A stretch of DNA of 64,000 bases, from positions 6,133,175 to 6,197,174 of the forward strand of contig NC_134032.1 in assembly GCF_964204645.1 (NCBI RefSeq). The letters run 5' to 3'. The notes under the pieces are model-generated. The model was not told where the DNA came from. It was given only the letters and a program-made list of their open reading frames with translations, and searched no databases. Position 1 is the first letter of the stretch, and each line of letters starts with the position of its first letter. This stretch comes from Tubulanus polymorphus. Taxonomy: Eukaryota > Nemertea > Palaeonemertea > Tubulaniformes > Tubulanidae. Below, in pieces: positions 34,401 to 41,322 of this stretch. A program made the translations under genes and the position numbers.

Positions 34401-37252
34401 TGCGATAGCTCTTAGGATTAATTCAGTATTGACGAACAGTTATTGATCCAGAGGAAGTCCCTTTGATGAACGCGTATTATGTGTATAAGTTTCTTTTTAA
34501 CCGAATCTGACTCAATTGTACAATAATTAGTATGCTCATAATATTATTTTGCTATACCATACAGCAGAATATGTATAAATTGGACATATCAATATGAATA
34601 AATGCACCTAGATTTTATTCATTTGCACACTCTATGTCAAAAGGTGGGCGATTTTAACTACCGGTACTTTGAAGAATTTTGGATTAATTTGTCCGACTTA
34701 AGTGAAACTCGGAGTTCAAGATCAGTGAAAAGTACATTTAGAAGCCAGGGGTTGTAGGTCAATATCCCCAAGGTGAAAAATAACCTAGATAAGAATCCCC
34801 TTGGTAAGCCCAAAGCCCATTGCCTAGACCAAGAACTTGTCCACGGTCCACTTGGTCAGTGATTATCTTGTATAACACTATGTACATCAAGTAGGTGCCT
34901 CTGGGGATAAGTATGCCCATATCAGTGATTTAGGATTTTGAAGGTAGAACAATTGGTTCTTTGGGGTTCTTTTCTCTATGCATGCGTGGCGTTACCGGAA
35001 GTAACAGTCGTTGAACAGTGTGTTGACGGCGGGGTGTCACCCCAGGTAACATCGGGGTAATGTATACAGGCTCCTGTACTATCTAACTGGCTTCGAAATT
35101 CAAATTCAAATTCAAAATCTTTATTCAGCATAAACAAGTGCACTGTTTGCGACCGACATTCATACATGTATGCATGTTACAACAATGTTTGAAATATAAT
35201 AATCTACATCTGAGTAACAGGAACCGATAGAAAAAATACGATAGACTATGTATGGTTTGAAAATTTAACAAAAATACTCTTCAGATATGTTTGTAGTGGC
35301 GGATTTAGCCTACCGCACTTGCCGCTAATGCGGTAGTCAAAATTTTTCCTCTAACAACATTTTATTTATTTCATGGATGGACTTGACTTAGCTGATTCCT
35401 TGGAAAAAAGTAACCATATTAAAACAGGATTTTTTCCTTCCAAAACCCAGGAAATGTCATCTCAGCCCTTTAAATTTTTCAAAATTATCTGGGGGAGGAC
35501 CCCCAAACCCCCCGTTGGCACGTCGTGTCTTCGGCACTCGTATCGCACATATCGTGCCTTCGGCACTCGGTTGCCGAAATGCGGTAGTCATATTATGCCT
35601 CTGGATCCGCCATTGGTTTGAGCATACTTTATACATGTGAACAATGGTAGTTTTTAATTAACATTACCGTAGTAGGGACATACAGACTTTGGTATACTTT
35701 AATAGATTTTGGATATCTAGCTTATTTTTTGAGTTAAAAGTTTCCACCAAAGTTTGTATGTCTAGTTTTTCAAGTCTCTATGTCTGCCTATAATGAAGCT
35801 TATACTGCTTCTATGCTACGAGCAATTATCTCAATTATTGAGATAATTTCTCGTAGTTGTATGTATGCCTGGTAGTCTTGGCAACCTCAGGCACTGGCTT
35901 TTGTTCGACTTCGCTGGTGGATGCATTAAATTCGATTCAGGTCACGACGTCGGTGAATTCAGGTCAGCTTGTATACACAGAAGTAGGGCAAAATTGATTG
36001 CATAATAAATAGATCTGACTGCTATACTACATAGATATGCCATTCTTTCCTTGGCAATTTTTCGTGGCCAATTTTTCCTTGGCAATTTTTTCGGTTTACC
36101 GTACTGTACACCATCCACTGGATATAATGGAGATATTCAGAGACAAATTGAAGCTGCGAATAAGCGGGGGATCCTCTAGGGCCCCGGTCAAAGGTCAAAA
36201 ATTATGTTTTGATATTTAGGGCCCCTAACGACTCCAAAATGTCAAGATCATCAGAAACCATCGGAAACATCCTATTTTAGCATAGGGAAGCGTATTAGAC
36301 CTTCTAGAAGTCTGATAACCGAATATTTTTTAATATTTTCTTCAAGTAGTCAGCAGAGTTCGCATGGAAAGAGTTTTTAAACCAGAGTACTTCGCTAAAC
36401 CCTGCACTTCAAAGAATCCATAAATTCTATTCCGACATATATATGGCGGTATTACGGGGTTTAATTGAGTCTTATTCCAACACAGATTATAAATGTTCTG
36501 TTCTTAGAAAAAAACTGGCTTTAGGGGTGGCACTCTACTTTGATCCGGGAGGGATGGACTCCGGGCGTTCACTGGTTGAAATACCCGGTATCCATGTACA
36601 ACTTACGTACCTGGCAATTGAGTGAGTCAATACTTGTGAGGAATTTTTCCATTCCTTTGCCGACGACACCGTGTAGTAGATCAGTTTGCGAGTCAATCTT
36701 CTGCAAATCTATATTTGCATCATCAGGTACTTCATACCCCGAAACGTCGCAACAAAATGCCAATGTCTCCGGATATGCTACACCAGCCCGGGCCATCAAA
36801 ATACGCGTCCAAATTCGGTCGTCTAATCTACCATTTACCGGATTCGACGTCGGGCAATCTAAACCATTCTCAAAACCATCTGCAAAGTTATTCGTCAAGT
36901 AACTCACCCTTCGCGGAGGATCGAACACATCTAAGAAGCTAGAACCTCCCTTGTACATCGAAATCGCTTTGTGCAGATAGACCGCTTTTAACGGCGGATT
37001 TCGTTCGCTGTGTTTCACGGTCAGCCACGAAGTCGACAAAACGAGATGTACATTTCCCGGGCAAGACTCGCCACCTTGAAGAAGTATCGGCAAACATTCT
37101 TTGAGGGGTGATAGAATGGCGATAGTTATGCCACTTTCTGGTTGTTTTGTCCTAGGTGTTTGCGTGCGATCCTCAGTTTGCGGATACCCGGTTTCCTGCA
37201 GCGAGTATTGCAGATCGTTGTACAATTGTTGGACCGTATCTTGTTCAGGCAT
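15201..37252 (-). CDS. CARNS1: Carnosine synthase-like ATP-grasp ligase, 5 exons, 871 aa
   Basis: Carnosine synthase ligates beta-alanine (or GABA) to histidine with ATP; that role is family knowledge, and the substrate here is untested. Inferred exons: 37252-36611, 33823-33661, 33195-32896, 28965-28700 and 16445-15201. All four introns have GT-AG ends and compatible phases (0, 1, 1, 0), and lengths sum to 2,616 nt including TGA, an open frame of 871 codons. Order of landmarks: an N-terminal domain (residues 1-214), then VLIEKFY (exon 2), exon 4 ending in a KTLVVLGKG motif, AKQKS near 537-541, the ATP-grasp loop KREYGGGSVG at 588-597, and the metal/ATP-binding LIEIN-A-R-x-G-G near 723-731. 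Length is close to vertebrate CARNS1 (about 830-950 aa, known). No lesion is visible, so it is probably functional. The large introns are filled with transposons and virus-like DNA. Confidence 0.9.
16500..17830. other. Intron 4, 3' end: no gene
   Basis: Non-coding intron sequence with a T-run near 16990. A repeat shared with 28.2 kb lies at 17159-17294. Confidence 0.5.
17159..17294. repeat. Dispersed intronic repeat, copy 1
   Basis: This segment matches 28204-28356 in direct orientation. The longest shared run is in the phrase TTTTTACTATATGATATAGA and its flanks (about 50 bp nearly identical), preceded in both by CCCCTGAATTTACGCG. Both copies lie in intron 4. Family unknown. Confidence 0.75.
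17834..18450 (-). pseudogene. Polinton/adintovirus-like retroviral-type integrase, decayed
   Basis: On the minus strand at about 18150-18330 one frame reads RKTMVSYVDQQW, then a TAG, then GDLIDMKNLKKGNNDYWWIF and NIIDIFSRYVWSFPLF. This is the typical D-x-M ... V/I-I-D-x-F-S-R/K start of the rve-type integrase carried by Polintons/Mavericks and adintoviruses. A DGKEFDNSF block follows near 18085-18110. The rest (to 17834) is open but less recognisable. Stops and frameshifts make it inactive. AT content is far above that of the host exons, fitting an inserted virus-like element. Confidence 0.65.
18550..19380 (-). pseudogene. Capsid-like protein of an endogenous adintovirus/Polinton, C-terminal part, decayed
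   Basis: Successive minus-strand frames show a connected protein: LSNICLEYDTVANEDI (about 19170-19215), RRSIKGILIFF (about 19020-19055), ILKVEITIEGI (about 18915-18960), and in another frame a terminal IADAQLSITNPQLHIIQY (about 18585-18640). I take this pattern as the C-terminal half of a double-jelly-roll-type major capsid protein of the AT-rich Polinton/adintovirus group. This is from family memory and is unverified. At least three frame changes and several stops break it. Its putative N-terminal part appears 4.5 kb upstream at 23.94-24.12 kb. Confidence 0.5.
19593..19622. repeat. AGGGTTT hairpin at the edge of an AT-rich block
   Basis: AGGGTTTTCT (19593-19602) and AGAAAACCCT (19613-19622) form a 10-bp perfect stem with a 10-nt loop. 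A related hairpin occurs at 25559-25587, also where AT-rich sequence gives way to ordinary sequence. Both are followed by a similar phrase (ATTC-x-CGTGATT). It could mark an element end. Confidence 0.6.
19921..20048. repeat. About 120-bp repeat copy A flanking a LINE-like RT
   Basis: This segment shares with 22115-22215 and 22349-22472 the ordered phrases AAATTTATTA, GGGCTTCAAAC (here GGTCTTCAAAC), TTTAACAAT, a CTTCAGT/CTACAGT stretch and, in copies A and C, ACAGGATATT (here ATAGGATATT). It lies on the 3' side of the minus-strand RT fragment. Confidence 0.65.
20100..21300 (-). pseudogene. LINE-like reverse transcriptase fragment
   Basis: On the minus strand an RT can be followed: MLDMSKAFDTVD (about 21060-21095), IPLGDCLSAVLFIFYLA (about 20865-20915) and PKYADDL (20724-20740) with the YADD active site. 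Then comes a C-terminal segment RRRLTWLVHRMRLPSE ... GGRPRKTWLSNI (about 20210-20330), the tail found after the RT in many non-LTR elements. Frames change several times, so it is dead. I do not recognise the exact clade, and no endonuclease domain was identified upstream. It lies within intron 4 and may interrupt the capsid-like gene. Confidence 0.7.
22115..22215. repeat. About 120-bp repeat copy B
   Basis: Direct-orientation partner of 19921-20048 and 22349-22472. It shares AAATAAATTTATTA, GTGGGCTTCAAAC and GTTTAACAATATTCTA. Confidence 0.65.
22349..22472. repeat. About 120-bp repeat copy C
   Basis: It shares TTCGGCTGTGGGCTTCAA, CAATATTCTATTTTTCT and CCACAGGATATTGATAA with copies A and B. 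Copies B and C are about 235 bp apart on the 5' side of the RT fragment. Confidence 0.65.
22590..22710 (-). mobile_element. Second copy of the Penelope-like 3' end
   Basis: GGAACTATTGATTTTCTAAT followed by a CCACAGACAAATATAA phrase, then GAGTGTATT and CACAACTT, matches the reverse complement of about 5865-5955. The similarity stops sharply at TGGAACTATTGA, marking the 3' terminus. No coding part accompanies it, so it is a 5'-truncated or solo end. Confidence 0.7.
22711..23930. other. Intron 4: no gene seen
   Basis: Only short shadow ORFs occur. A GGCCTAC/GTAGGCC-rich spot lies near 23280-23325. Nothing recognisable. Confidence 0.4.
23940..24125 (-). pseudogene. Capsid-like N-terminal fragment, endogenous adintovirus/Polinton
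   Basis: Minus-strand frames read IYRPSNKSRI then HHIITHNPSNAN, and after a one-base shift TFDVRIPRLNQNHF. I read this as the start of the same capsid-type protein whose C-terminal half lies at 18.55-19.38 kb. It ends near 23.94 kb, where AT-rich sequence stops. Frameshifted and truncated. The identity is tentative and rests on the order of motifs and on position downstream of the hydrophobic ORF. Confidence 0.4.
24145..24327 (-). CDS. Small hydrophobic membrane protein of the virus-like block (60 aa)
   Basis: A short open frame with a Ser/Lys-rich start (MELSKKSAAALPGFIASI) is followed by about 40 mostly hydrophobic residues forming one or two membrane segments (FILKSAVYIISFVAAYMIL and FFITVVSAIIFGLV), ending with basic residues. 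Small hydrophobic proteins next to capsid genes occur in adintovirus/Polinton-like elements, which fits the neighbours here. Whether it is still translated is unknown. A plus-strand ORF over the same bases is a shadow. Confidence 0.45.
   Translation of the reverse strand: MELSKKSAAALPGFIASIVSFILKSAVYIISFVAAYMILFFITVVSAIIFGLVNMIKIRK
24400..25370 (-). pseudogene. Charged coiled-coil-like protein of the virus-like block, frameshifted
   Basis: Reading on the minus strand and changing frame several times gives a long Asn/Lys/Glu-rich protein. It starts near 25366 with DTFDESKTPDE, has FVYKEHTRIFS and KYLNGNYYWHLIDDYYSKI (about 25150-25250), then a helical charged region (EAIREINSIRNEVNNIAQNK near 24790-24850; LLEKEINDLKYNLELQKGDN near 24600-24660). 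Breaks are one-base shifts and TAA codons. It is not a family I recognise. It lies upstream of the hydrophobic and capsid-like ORFs in the same orientation, so it is probably from the same element. Confidence 0.45.
25559..25587. repeat. AGGGTTT hairpin, second copy
   Basis: AGGGTTT (25559-25565) pairs with AAACCCT (25581-25587). Like the copy at 19593 it lies at the right edge of an AT-rich block and is followed by TTGCAATTCTCGTGATT. Confidence 0.55.
25588..28690. other. Intron 4, 5' end: no gene seen
   Basis: Ordinary-composition intron. ORFs at 27331-27534 and 27762-28082 show no motif. A repeat shared with 17.2 kb starts at 28204. Confidence 0.45.
28204..28460. repeat. Dispersed intronic repeat, copy 2
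   Basis: 28204-28356 matches 17159-17294 in direct orientation. The continuation (about 28385-28460, with CATTTACGCGTTCATCAAAG and a GATTCGGTTAAAA phrase) matches, inverted, about 34455-34525. So at least three copies of one family lie in this gene's introns. Confidence 0.7.
28700..28965 (-). CDS. CARNS1: CARNS1-like exon 4
   Basis: 266 nt between acceptor TTTTAG and donor GAAG/GTATGT, phase 1 to phase 0. It codes VDYVLTNQEGQYVPIGIGV and ends with MWGKTLVVLGKG, a Rossmann-like strand-glycine turn preceding the ATP-grasp half. Two AT-rich virus-like blocks lie in the introns on either side. Confidence 0.85.
28975..30300. other. Intron 3: no gene seen
   Basis: Intron sequence, increasingly AT-rich after 29700. 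No ORF with recognisable content. Confidence 0.45.
30526..30616. repeat. Short tandem repeat TTAATACGTATTTAATACA
   Basis: The phrase TAATACGTATTTAATAC, or one-base variants, recurs about five times over 90 bp inside the AT-rich block. Confidence 0.8.
30812..30885. repeat. Hairpin of GGAT/ATCC repeats
   Basis: TGGATGAGTGGATGAATTGG at 30812-30831 is complementary to 30866-30885 at 19 of 20 positions, with a 34-nt loop. It lies downstream (minus sense) of the small ORFs of the AT-rich block. Confidence 0.8.
30926..31231 (-). CDS. Small membrane plus C2H2 zinc-finger-like protein of the virus-like block (101 aa)
   Basis: The ORF has a hydrophobic stretch near residues 24-40 (IIMLTGLVSFSVYSLKQL), a charged helical middle and a C-terminal C-x2-C motif with following histidine (CCEICNKRYKNEKSLRNH), like a single C2H2 finger. 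I recognise no family. It is AT-rich, very unlike the host exons in codon use, and on the same strand as its neighbours at 31.3-32.1 kb. It may be an intact relic gene of an endogenous virus; expression is unknown. Confidence 0.45.
   Translation of the reverse strand: MSESKVLEILHLIYKNQQNIKSIIMLTGLVSFSVYSLKQLFEFYDNCKIRYAELKENIDYISDRINNIKCCEICNKRYKNEKSLRNHIYIYELNDKLHNSN
31294..31494 (-). CDS. Small single-pass membrane protein of the virus-like block (66 aa)
   Basis: A short N-terminus (MDGFTPTGKSDLKHYLV) leads into a hydrophobic segment (AGGLILAALFFYY), then a Lys/Asn-rich cytoplasmic-type tail. It resembles the tail-anchored or single-pass small proteins of AT-rich DNA viruses, but I cannot name a family. 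The start is the only Met before the membrane segment. It lies between two zinc-finger-bearing frames in the same orientation. Confidence 0.45.
   Translation of the reverse strand: MDGFTPTGKSDLKHYLVAGGLILAALFFYYENISKDLMNENIKLSRKLKKLNGNNHRKNNNKKNNL
31585..32135 (-). pseudogene. Zinc-finger-ended protein of the virus-like block, interrupted by three TAA codons
   Basis: One continuous minus-strand frame starts MKKEEEEPKFKIEI near 32130 and runs through LRIEKRHSYYYFNF to a C-terminal finger (VLCNCGKYYSRSNKSHHLK) near 31595-31655. It contains exactly three in-frame TAA codons (near 32040, 31945 and 31722) and no frameshift that I see. The finger pattern C-x-C-(12)-H-x5-H recurs in small proteins of invertebrate DNA-virus-like elements. 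The shorter ORF at 31495-31692 is a different frame over the same bases. Length would be about 180 residues; the function is unknown. Confidence 0.45.
32497..32610. repeat. 41-bp inverted repeat (long hairpin)
   Basis: 32497-32537 pairs with 32570-32610. The outer 26 bases, including GGTAATGTCTTGTTTCAAG, are identical, with three mismatches toward the 32-nt loop. It sits at the right edge of the AT-rich block in intron 3, about 290 bp from exon 3. Confidence 0.88.
32896..33195 (-). CDS. CARNS1: CARNS1-like exon 3
   Basis: 300 nt between acceptor TTACAG and donor ATAA/GTAAGT, starting and ending in phase 1. It codes for a beta-rich piece (FRISVITCRGRCDEPITTG, ICRVGRKNEPI) and then a helix (KKQLVNDSANLLRIMI), as expected between the N-terminal domain and the ATP-grasp part. 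Confidence 0.83.
33378..33540. repeat. Degenerate 38-42 bp tandem repeat in intron 2
   Basis: Four imperfect units share AACATCCACTACAT followed by CAGTGC and CCCTAGTGAGT (starts near 33378, 33417, 33457 and 33499). Confidence 0.6.
33661..33823 (-). CDS. CARNS1: CARNS1-like exon 2
   Basis: The acceptor CTTACAG (33825-33824 is AG) and donor AAAG/GTACGT bracket 163 nt. The exon begins in phase 0 with IMIKPIK and contains VLIEKFYDPGSK near the end. It ends in phase 1. Confidence 0.85.
33905..34810. repeat. Pair of about 120-bp direct repeats in intron 1
   Basis: About 33905-34040 and 34690-34810 share the ordered phrases AAGTGAAACTC, GTTCAAGATCAGTGAAAA, AGAAGCC, GTTGTAGGT, ATCCCC and GGTGAAAAATA. 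They are about 785 bp apart in the same orientation. The spacing would suit short LTR-like repeats, but no coding or primer-site evidence is visible between them. Confidence 0.6.
35094..35180 (-). mobile_element. 3' tail of a CR1/L2-like retroposon
   Basis: On the minus strand the sequence reads TTTATGCTGAATAAAGATTT and ends in repeated GAATTT units. Tails of this kind, (A/G)ATTT-type repeats after AATAAA, are typical of 5'-truncated CR1/L2-like LINEs or SINEs using them. The 5' limit is unknown. Confidence 0.45.
35294..35615. mobile_element. 322-bp MITE with TSD GTTTG
   Basis: The left end TAGTGGCGGATTTAG and the right end CTGGATCCGCCATTG are imperfect inverted repeats (11-12 of 15 match). 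The element is flanked by the 5-bp direct repeat GTTTG at 35289-35293 and 35616-35620. The interior has no ORF of interest and contains a C-rich run near 35500. It is a non-autonomous DNA transposon of unknown superfamily inside intron 1. Confidence 0.7.
36611..37252 (-). CDS. CARNS1: CARNS1-like exon 1 (start exon)
   Basis: The ATG is at 37252-37250. The exon codes for 214 residues and ends at CCAG/GTACGT (donor at 36610-36609), phase 0. The open frame runs a little past the donor but loses resemblance. It includes the AILSPLKECLP start of the N-terminal domain and RIWTRILMARAGVAYPET. I chose the first in-frame Met; a further non-coding 5' exon cannot be excluded. Confidence 0.85.
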
Positions 37253-38900
37253 CGTAGAAAGTTTTGACTCGCTTATTGTCTACTTGATGCAAACTACTAA
37301 TATAAAACAAAACAAAAAAAAATAAATGAAAAAAGGAAAACAAGTTTTAAAAAATTAGTCTTTAGTACTGTTACTTGATATAGCATTCTAACATATTTAT
37401 TGTGAATTTTGTAGTTACGTATATGGCTTTAAATTTTCCCTATTCACGATATTCTAGCCCAGAAAATTTGACGAGAAACTTGCCTAATATGAACAAGAAT
37501 ATTCAATCGTCGAACACTAAACAGTCACATGGGACCGAGTGCAGTGTCCACAGGGTCGATCAGAGAATAGCTATAATAACTGCATCTACGTAGGTGACAC
37601 GAATTTGATATAAAGATGCGTTCTTCCAATAAGAAAACAAGCGGTCTGTGTAAACATCAAACATCGTTGCAAATTTTATCTCCCACGTAGAAACGCTCCA
37701 AGTACCCTCAATTCAACGTGGATATAATCGAATGATGATTGTAATTTGAAGAAAAATCTTAAAAGTTCAGAAAATTTCTGCGCAAATAGTTTCACCCGAG
37801 AGTGAAGAATATCGACGGTCAACCATTCGCGCGCGCTTAGCGTTAAACTCAATCCGCAGTTTCAGTAAACGTTCTATTGTATCACAAACCATGAAATAGT
37901 TTTGTAGCCAATGACAAAAAATTAACCAATTTTTTGAGGCGCCTTCGTAAAAGTGACGTATTTTTTCTTTAACGGTTACTGCGTCCGATTATTGTAGCGA
38001 GAAAAATTAAATTAACACCATCAGAAAGTAGACATTGCCAACTTTCTTACGATACGTTCCCTTAATTTTTGTGGCGAAAGGGGGATGGACGACAATAAAT
38101 CGCGCTAAAGGTTTTAGTGTAAAAATACGTCGTGGCCTGCGGGACAGCCTGAAAATGGCACCTGGCAACATTAAACCTGCCAATTTGATTGACGACGAAT
38201 GATTTACGAAGGAATTCTAGAGCAGTATATAGATGATCTATCTGGAATGTGGAAAGTGGTCTGGATCTAACAGAAAGCCAGTTCTAACCTCAGAATTTAT
38301 AGAAAGTACATATAAGTCAACACTACAAAATGTTAAATATTTAGATATGTAGTCAATATCTCCTGGGACCAGATCAAAAGGCCCCAGTATCTGACAAAGG
38401 CGAGGTCTACTATACGCATATACCAACAAATCGCCAGGATATTGATTGAAAAGAGCAAATAATCATATTGAGCCGAACAACGGTAGATTTCTTTTGTTCA
38501 AAGCTCATAGTAACTTACAGACTCGAAGAACTGCGCTTGTCGTGCTGATTTGGTCGGCGACTAAAATGGCATTATGACTCTGTATAATGAGCTGTGTATG
38601 GTATGTATTAAAGGATGAATAACCATATCATATCATATCATAATTTAACGTCAATTAAAAGCCTGTAAAGGCCTATGACTAGACAGCCTCTTGCTTTGAA
38701 ACAAAGTTTACTCTCATGAGGTAGGCACTTAGTGTGCCCTCTTAGTCTTCCTTTTTTTATGAGCGTACTGTCTTGAGATTAAAGTCTACATTTTTTCTTA
38801 GTGATTTTAAAGTTTTCTTTTTTTTAATTTCGTAGTCAAATTTCACTCTTAGAAGTCCTGATAGCTATTCTTTTTCTTTCGCTAAGCGTAGCCCTGATGT
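37253..38900. other. Upstream region of the CARNS1-like gene: no other gene
   Basis: This stretch would hold the promoter and any 5' UTR of the CARNS1-like gene. I see no confident TATA box or other element. Short ORFs show no motifs. Confidence 0.4.
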
Positions 38901-38918
38901 TTAATGGCTGTTTGTTGT

Positions 38919-39400
38919 TTAATGGCTGATTCCCAGGGCAGTTGATTCAGACCCCTCTGATAAGGAGCCGCTCCATGTTTCACTGATATCAACCCATTTA
39001 CCCGACGCTTGGTCATCTGATGAGTCCATTTGAAATCTCACAATATTTCTCAGAGGATTTTTGTAGTCTGGTCGATTCTTTGCACTATTTCTCGTCTCAT
39101 TTTCTGTAGAGCATGCTTCAGTCTTGCTTGTTTGTTTCGATGGTCTGTTAGAAGTTTTCGAAGTTTGTAGCAGTTTGTTTTGTAACCGTTGTTCCTGTGT
39201 CCAGTTTCGAGTGATACTAACAGCATTGAGATTACTATCCTTTGTTTTCTGCAAACTTAAATATGCTTGTAAGATTAGTTCTTTTTCTGAAGTTGTTGAA
39301 AGGATAACTCTCATTGGCCTTGGCTTCTTATCATCCCGTTTTCCGAGCCGTATACGTCTCGAGTGTTGGCAATTTTCCTCCGAGCCCCAAACATTTCATT
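38919..39400 (-). pseudogene. LINE ORF1-like fragment
   Basis: The frame ending at 38919 reads MRVILSTTSEKELILQAYLS and NWTQEQRLQNKLLQ, a pattern seen in the RNA-binding ORF1 of CR1/L2-like and related retrotransposons (a K/R-P-I-R-V-x-L start and a W/L-T-x-E-Q-R end). A stop separates it from further remnants upstream (to about 39930). The downstream part is acidic and unmatched. No RT follows. Confidence 0.5.
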
Positions 39401-40569
39401 CGATTTTCAATTATTGTTAATTCAGAATTTTCACCGCTTTAAGAGTCAGCTATTTTTGGTTCTGCAAAATTATGAATTATAATATGCGTTCGGCGCTATC
39501 TATTTCTTCCAAATCTTGCTTGAATTTATTGAGTTGATCTAACAGCTGTGTGGAATGATCATTAATTTCCTCAGATATAGCACATGACATATATCTAGTA
39601 AAACTATGTTGAACATCTAAGTCTGTTTGTTTTTGTGATACATACTTGTCATATTGTTGAGAATTATCCTTTCTTCCAATTTTTCCAGGCTAAATTTTAA
39701 GTCTGATATTTCTTTGGTTGCTAATTCTTTAAAGTTCCTCAACTCCTGTGACCCATTAAACCTGTCAATGATAACTTGTTGTAATGGACATGTATTACCA
39801 TACTATATAAGTACATGCGATTTTCAGACGAGACTTCCCTTTTTATAAGTGCCTTAGCCTTTGTGAAGTAGGCTATGTCTATTTTGTTGTCCTTGAAATC
39901 ATTTAGAGAATTATTCCAGTTTACTTTCAAGGATATGATGTCTAGTTCAGGAAAAACGTATCAAAGCGAACTTATCAAATTTAATTGGTGAATCCTTTGT
40001 GAAAAACAAGTTCAGGCATGTACATATTGTAAATTTATATTTTGAGTAGATTATTTTAAAAATCAAAAGTTATCAAAATTCATGACAAAAATATATTGGA
40101 GATAAGAAGAAGGATAAGAAATTTTCGAAAATACGTATCGGGTTCCGATACGTATCTTCAAAAGGATACGTATCGGTTCCGAGTTCGGTTGTCGACCAGC
40201 CCCAAATGTGCTGGCGATGGTTACGAGAATGGTTACGATTCCTAGGATATACTTATTGAGGGAAGACATAGCTATAGGTATATAGTCATAGGCATATAAG
40301 AAAACAAGAGGCCCCAAGGCCTTGTACCTACATGACGCAGTAGAAGAAGAATGATTCAGTATTCAAATTTTTACAGAAAGATTTACATTGTAACGATGTA
40401 ACAAGTTTTGAAATAGATAAGATGGTATAGGCTATGTGGCGATAATGTTCAGTTTCTGTTAATATATCCTCACGAAAAGGCAAGCCCATTTTAGCTGCCC
40501 TGCAGAGATTCGAAGAAAATGCAAAAAATGCATCAATTATTGGCGTAGGCATCGTGCTGAAAAGAAATT

Positions 40570-40920
40570 TAAGATGGATGGCAACCCTGGTGGCCATACT
40601 TGAACTCAATTTTCAATAAGGGGTACACATTTCACCTACCAATATTCTTACACCTTCGAGATTCGAGATGGCTGACCTAGCAGCAATATTTTAACATATA
40701 TGACATCCATATACAAAAGGCATGGACAGCTTACCTACCCTGATCCTCACACCAGATTTTGTGGAAATCCATCAAGAATTGCAGGCTGCATCGTGCAAAC
40801 AATAAATTCAAAATGGCCACCCCAATGGCAGCCATATTTGATCACCAATGACATTTTCTACAATAGGGGTGGACATCTCGCCAGACCAAATCTTCAAGCT
40901 AATTTTCAAAAAGATTCATC
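40570..40920. repeat. Degenerate tandem repeat, unit about 230 bp
   Basis: 40570-40665 and 40806-40915 share ATGGCAACC / ATGGCCACC, GGCCATACTTGA / GCCATATTTGA, CAATTTTCAATAAGGGGT / CATTTTCTACAATAGGGGT and similar pieces. The sequences are diverged. The short ORFs here are not real genes. Confidence 0.5.
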
Positions 40921-41322
40921 GTAAATTACAGGCGAATTACTGTGTCGAATTCAGTTCCAGAGGGCCTGGCCTTTTCGAAAAACTAGCACAGATGCCTATT
41001 TAAATCACATGTAATTAAAAAATTCAGTGTTTCTTAGTTTGATGTCCCTGTTTTCATCGCGCACGTGGTTAAAATTATTGTTTACATCGAACGTCTTCAA
41101 CAGCTGAGGCGCATTTGTTTGAAACCGGTTTGCACAAACCGGTTTGGTTTGTAGGAAAATCGCATTTGTTCATAACGGTTTGCAAACCGGTTTTCATAAA
41201 CCGTCGTCTTTGTTCACGCGTAAGCCTAAATGGTTATTTTATAATGGTTATTATTATATAATGGCTAATTCCGACCAAACCGTTCGCCGAGCGGTTTGCA
41301 AGACCAAACCGACTTTTCCAAC

